Source: DATAYF01 sp036272735 (GTDB lineage Bacteria; Chloroflexota; Ktedonobacteria; Ktedonobacterales; Ktedonobacteraceae). Taken from it: DNA of 6,571 bases. This document shows positions 5,639 through 6,571 of the stretch, in pieces (the first letter of the stretch is position 1; every line of letters begins with the position of its first letter). The stretch spans positions 1-6,571 of the forward strand of contig DATAYF010000607.1 in the NCBI GenBank assembly GCA_036272735.1, in the 5' to 3' direction. The notes below the pieces were generated by a model that saw nothing but the letters and a program-made list of their open reading frames with translations, was not told the origin of the DNA and made no database searches. The position numbers and the translations under genes are program-made.

Positions 5639-6388
5639 CTATTTTTGTGTACGGCTCCGCCGCTGGCGCAACGCCTCATAGACGGCGATACTGCCCGCCA
5701 CGGCAGCATTCAGCGAATTGATGGAGCCGAGCATGGGCAAGTGTATTAGCACGTCGCAATGCTCGCGCACGAGTCGCCCCATGCCTTTACCCTCGCTACC
5801 CACAACGAGCGCGAGTGGACCTGTCAAATTGGCGTCGGTATAGAGCGTTTTGCCCTCACCAGCCAGGCCAACCACCCAGACATTCTGTTTTCGCAAAGCA
5901 TCGATGGTTTTTGTCAGATTCGTTTCTTGCGCGATCAGCAGGTGTTCGGTCGCGCCCGCCGAGGTTTTAACGACGGTGGCGTTGACCTCAGCGGCGCGGT
6001 GTTGTGGGATGACCACGCCGTGCATGCTTGCTGCCTCGGCTGTGCGCAGCAGCGATCCCAGATTGTTCACGTCCTGGATGGCATCTAGCAGGAGTAAAAA
6101 CGGCGCTTCGCCCTGCTCGGCGGCGTGTGCCAGTATGTGCTCGACATCCACGTAGCTACGCTCTGCCACCTCCGCGACGCAACCCTGATGTACCGCACCT
6201 TTACTGATTTTATCGAGCCGTACCCGTGGCACCATCTCGACCGGTACGCGGCGCTGCTCGCTCTCGCGCATGATCGAGTTCATGATCGGCGCTTCCCGCT
6301 GCCCCTCGGCGAGCAATATGCGCTTGACCTTGCGCCCGGCGTGCAACGTTTCCAGAACGGGGTTCCGACCCCAAATATATTCGGACAT
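5639..6388 (-). CDS. rlmB: 23S rRNA (guanosine-2'-O-)-methyltransferase RlmB, SpoU/TrmH family
   Basis: RlmB methylates the ribose of G2251 (E. coli numbering) in the peptidyl-transferase P loop of 23S rRNA, using S-adenosylmethionine. At 249 residues it is close to the E. coli protein (243) and aligns from its first residues (MSEYIWGRNPVLETL). The N-terminal RNA-binding substrate domain (about 1-75) includes GAVHQGCVAEV at 64-74. The SPOUT knot domain follows with motif 1 at 107-119 (DVNNLGSLLRTAE; N109 and R115), motif 2 at 194-203 (LVVGSEGKGM, with E199) and motif 3 at 216-231 (HLPMLGSINSLNAAVA). All expected catalytic and cofactor-loop residues are present. The ribosome site before ATG 6388 is weak (AGAGAAA). 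A promoter lies about 65 bases upstream. The surface-protein gene follows after 90 bases with no strong terminator between them, so some read-through is possible. Confidence 0.95.
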   Translation of the reverse strand: MSEYIWGRNPVLETLHAGRKVKRILLAEGQREAPIMNSIMRESEQRRVPVEMVPRVRLDKISKGAVHQGCVAEVAERSYVDVEHILAHAAEQGEAPFLLLLDAIQDVNNLGSLLRTAEAASMHGVVIPQHRAAEVNATVVKTSAGATEHLLIAQETNLTKTIDALRKQNVWVVGLAGEGKTLYTDANLTGPLALVVGSEGKGMGRLVREHCDVLIHLPMLGSINSLNAAVAGSIAVYEALRQRRSRTQK

Positions 6389-6452
6389 AGGTGTTTCTCT
6401 ATCATTCAGTCAGTCAGCGAGTAATGGCGAAGATCATTTCGTCTTCCGACCG

Positions 6453-6481
6453 AGTATAACACAACTGGGCCGACGTGTCTC
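6453..6481 (-). promoter_or_regulatory. rlmB: Promoter of rlmB
   Basis: On the minus strand TATACT (6453-6458) carries an upstream TG at the extended -10 position and lies 17 bases after GAGACA (6476-6481), which matches four of six -35 bases. The predicted start near 6446 gives a leader of about 58 bases. Confidence 0.6.
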
Positions 6482-6510
6482 ATCGCGTGTGTTGGATAAA
6501 TGGTCGCCGC

Positions 6511-6571
6511 AAGGGAGGCCGCTACCATATACGGGGACACGGCTTCACCGTATATGGTAGCGGCCTCCCTT
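6511..6571. repeat. Perfect 24-bp inverted repeat with 13-base loop at the window edge
   Basis: The arms 6511-6534 and 6548-6571 are exact reverse complements. The left arm starts about 30 bases upstream of the rlmB promoter -35 box, so this is probably the terminator of a gene lying to the right on the minus strand, or a stand-alone palindrome. On the minus strand the next bases are GCGGCGACC, without a T tract. What follows on the plus strand is outside the window, so its true length and any plus-strand T tract are unknown. Confidence 0.8.

Overview
The window looks like chromosomal DNA of a free-living bacterium with moderate GC content. It shows strong -10 promoter boxes, long perfect hairpins between genes, and a cell-surface protein with Thr/Pro-rich 'TPTPTATPT'-type linkers. 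This mix is reminiscent of Ktedonobacteria and other Chloroflexota, but the window holds no rRNA or other decisive marker, so that placement is inference. Every protein-coding gene inside the window is intact, and there are no insertion sequences, tRNAs or CRISPR arrays.

Layout. (1) At 1-1355, minus strand, is the N-terminal four fifths of an AMP-forming acyl-CoA synthetase of the medium-chain/acetyl-CoA synthetase type; it runs off the left edge. (2) At 1590-1826, minus strand, is a 78-residue acidic protein with the outline of a small cytochrome-c-like domain but without a haem-binding CxxCH. It has a recognisable promoter and a downstream hairpin. (3) At 1971-2257 is a divergent intergenic region with two extended -10 boxes and a hairpin-rich leader. 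(4) At 2258-4347, plus strand, is a two-gene operon with a 4-base ATGA overlap. It encodes an FAD-dependent oxidase and a short-chain reductase that closely resemble DprE1 and DprE2, the pair that epimerises decaprenyl-phospho-ribose to decaprenyl-phospho-arabinose in mycobacteria. (5) At 4348-4540, between convergent genes, are two long perfect hairpins, the second with a short T tract. (6) At 4541-5548, minus strand, is a secreted, membrane-anchored surface protein with two Ig-like domains. (7) At 5639-6388, minus strand, is rlmB, a 23S rRNA 2'-O-ribose methyltransferase, with a good promoter. (8) At 6511-6571 is a 24-bp perfect inverted repeat ending exactly at the window edge.

How the genes relate. 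Only the dprE1/dprE2-like pair forms a clear pathway unit: oxidation of the C2' hydroxyl of a polyprenyl-phospho-pentose followed by reduction of the keto intermediate with inverted stereochemistry. The other genes appear to be independent single units. The most interesting points are the DprE pair, with alanine where the mycobacterial oxidase has its drug-target cysteine; the haem-less cytochrome-like small protein; and the series of long perfect hairpins at gene boundaries.
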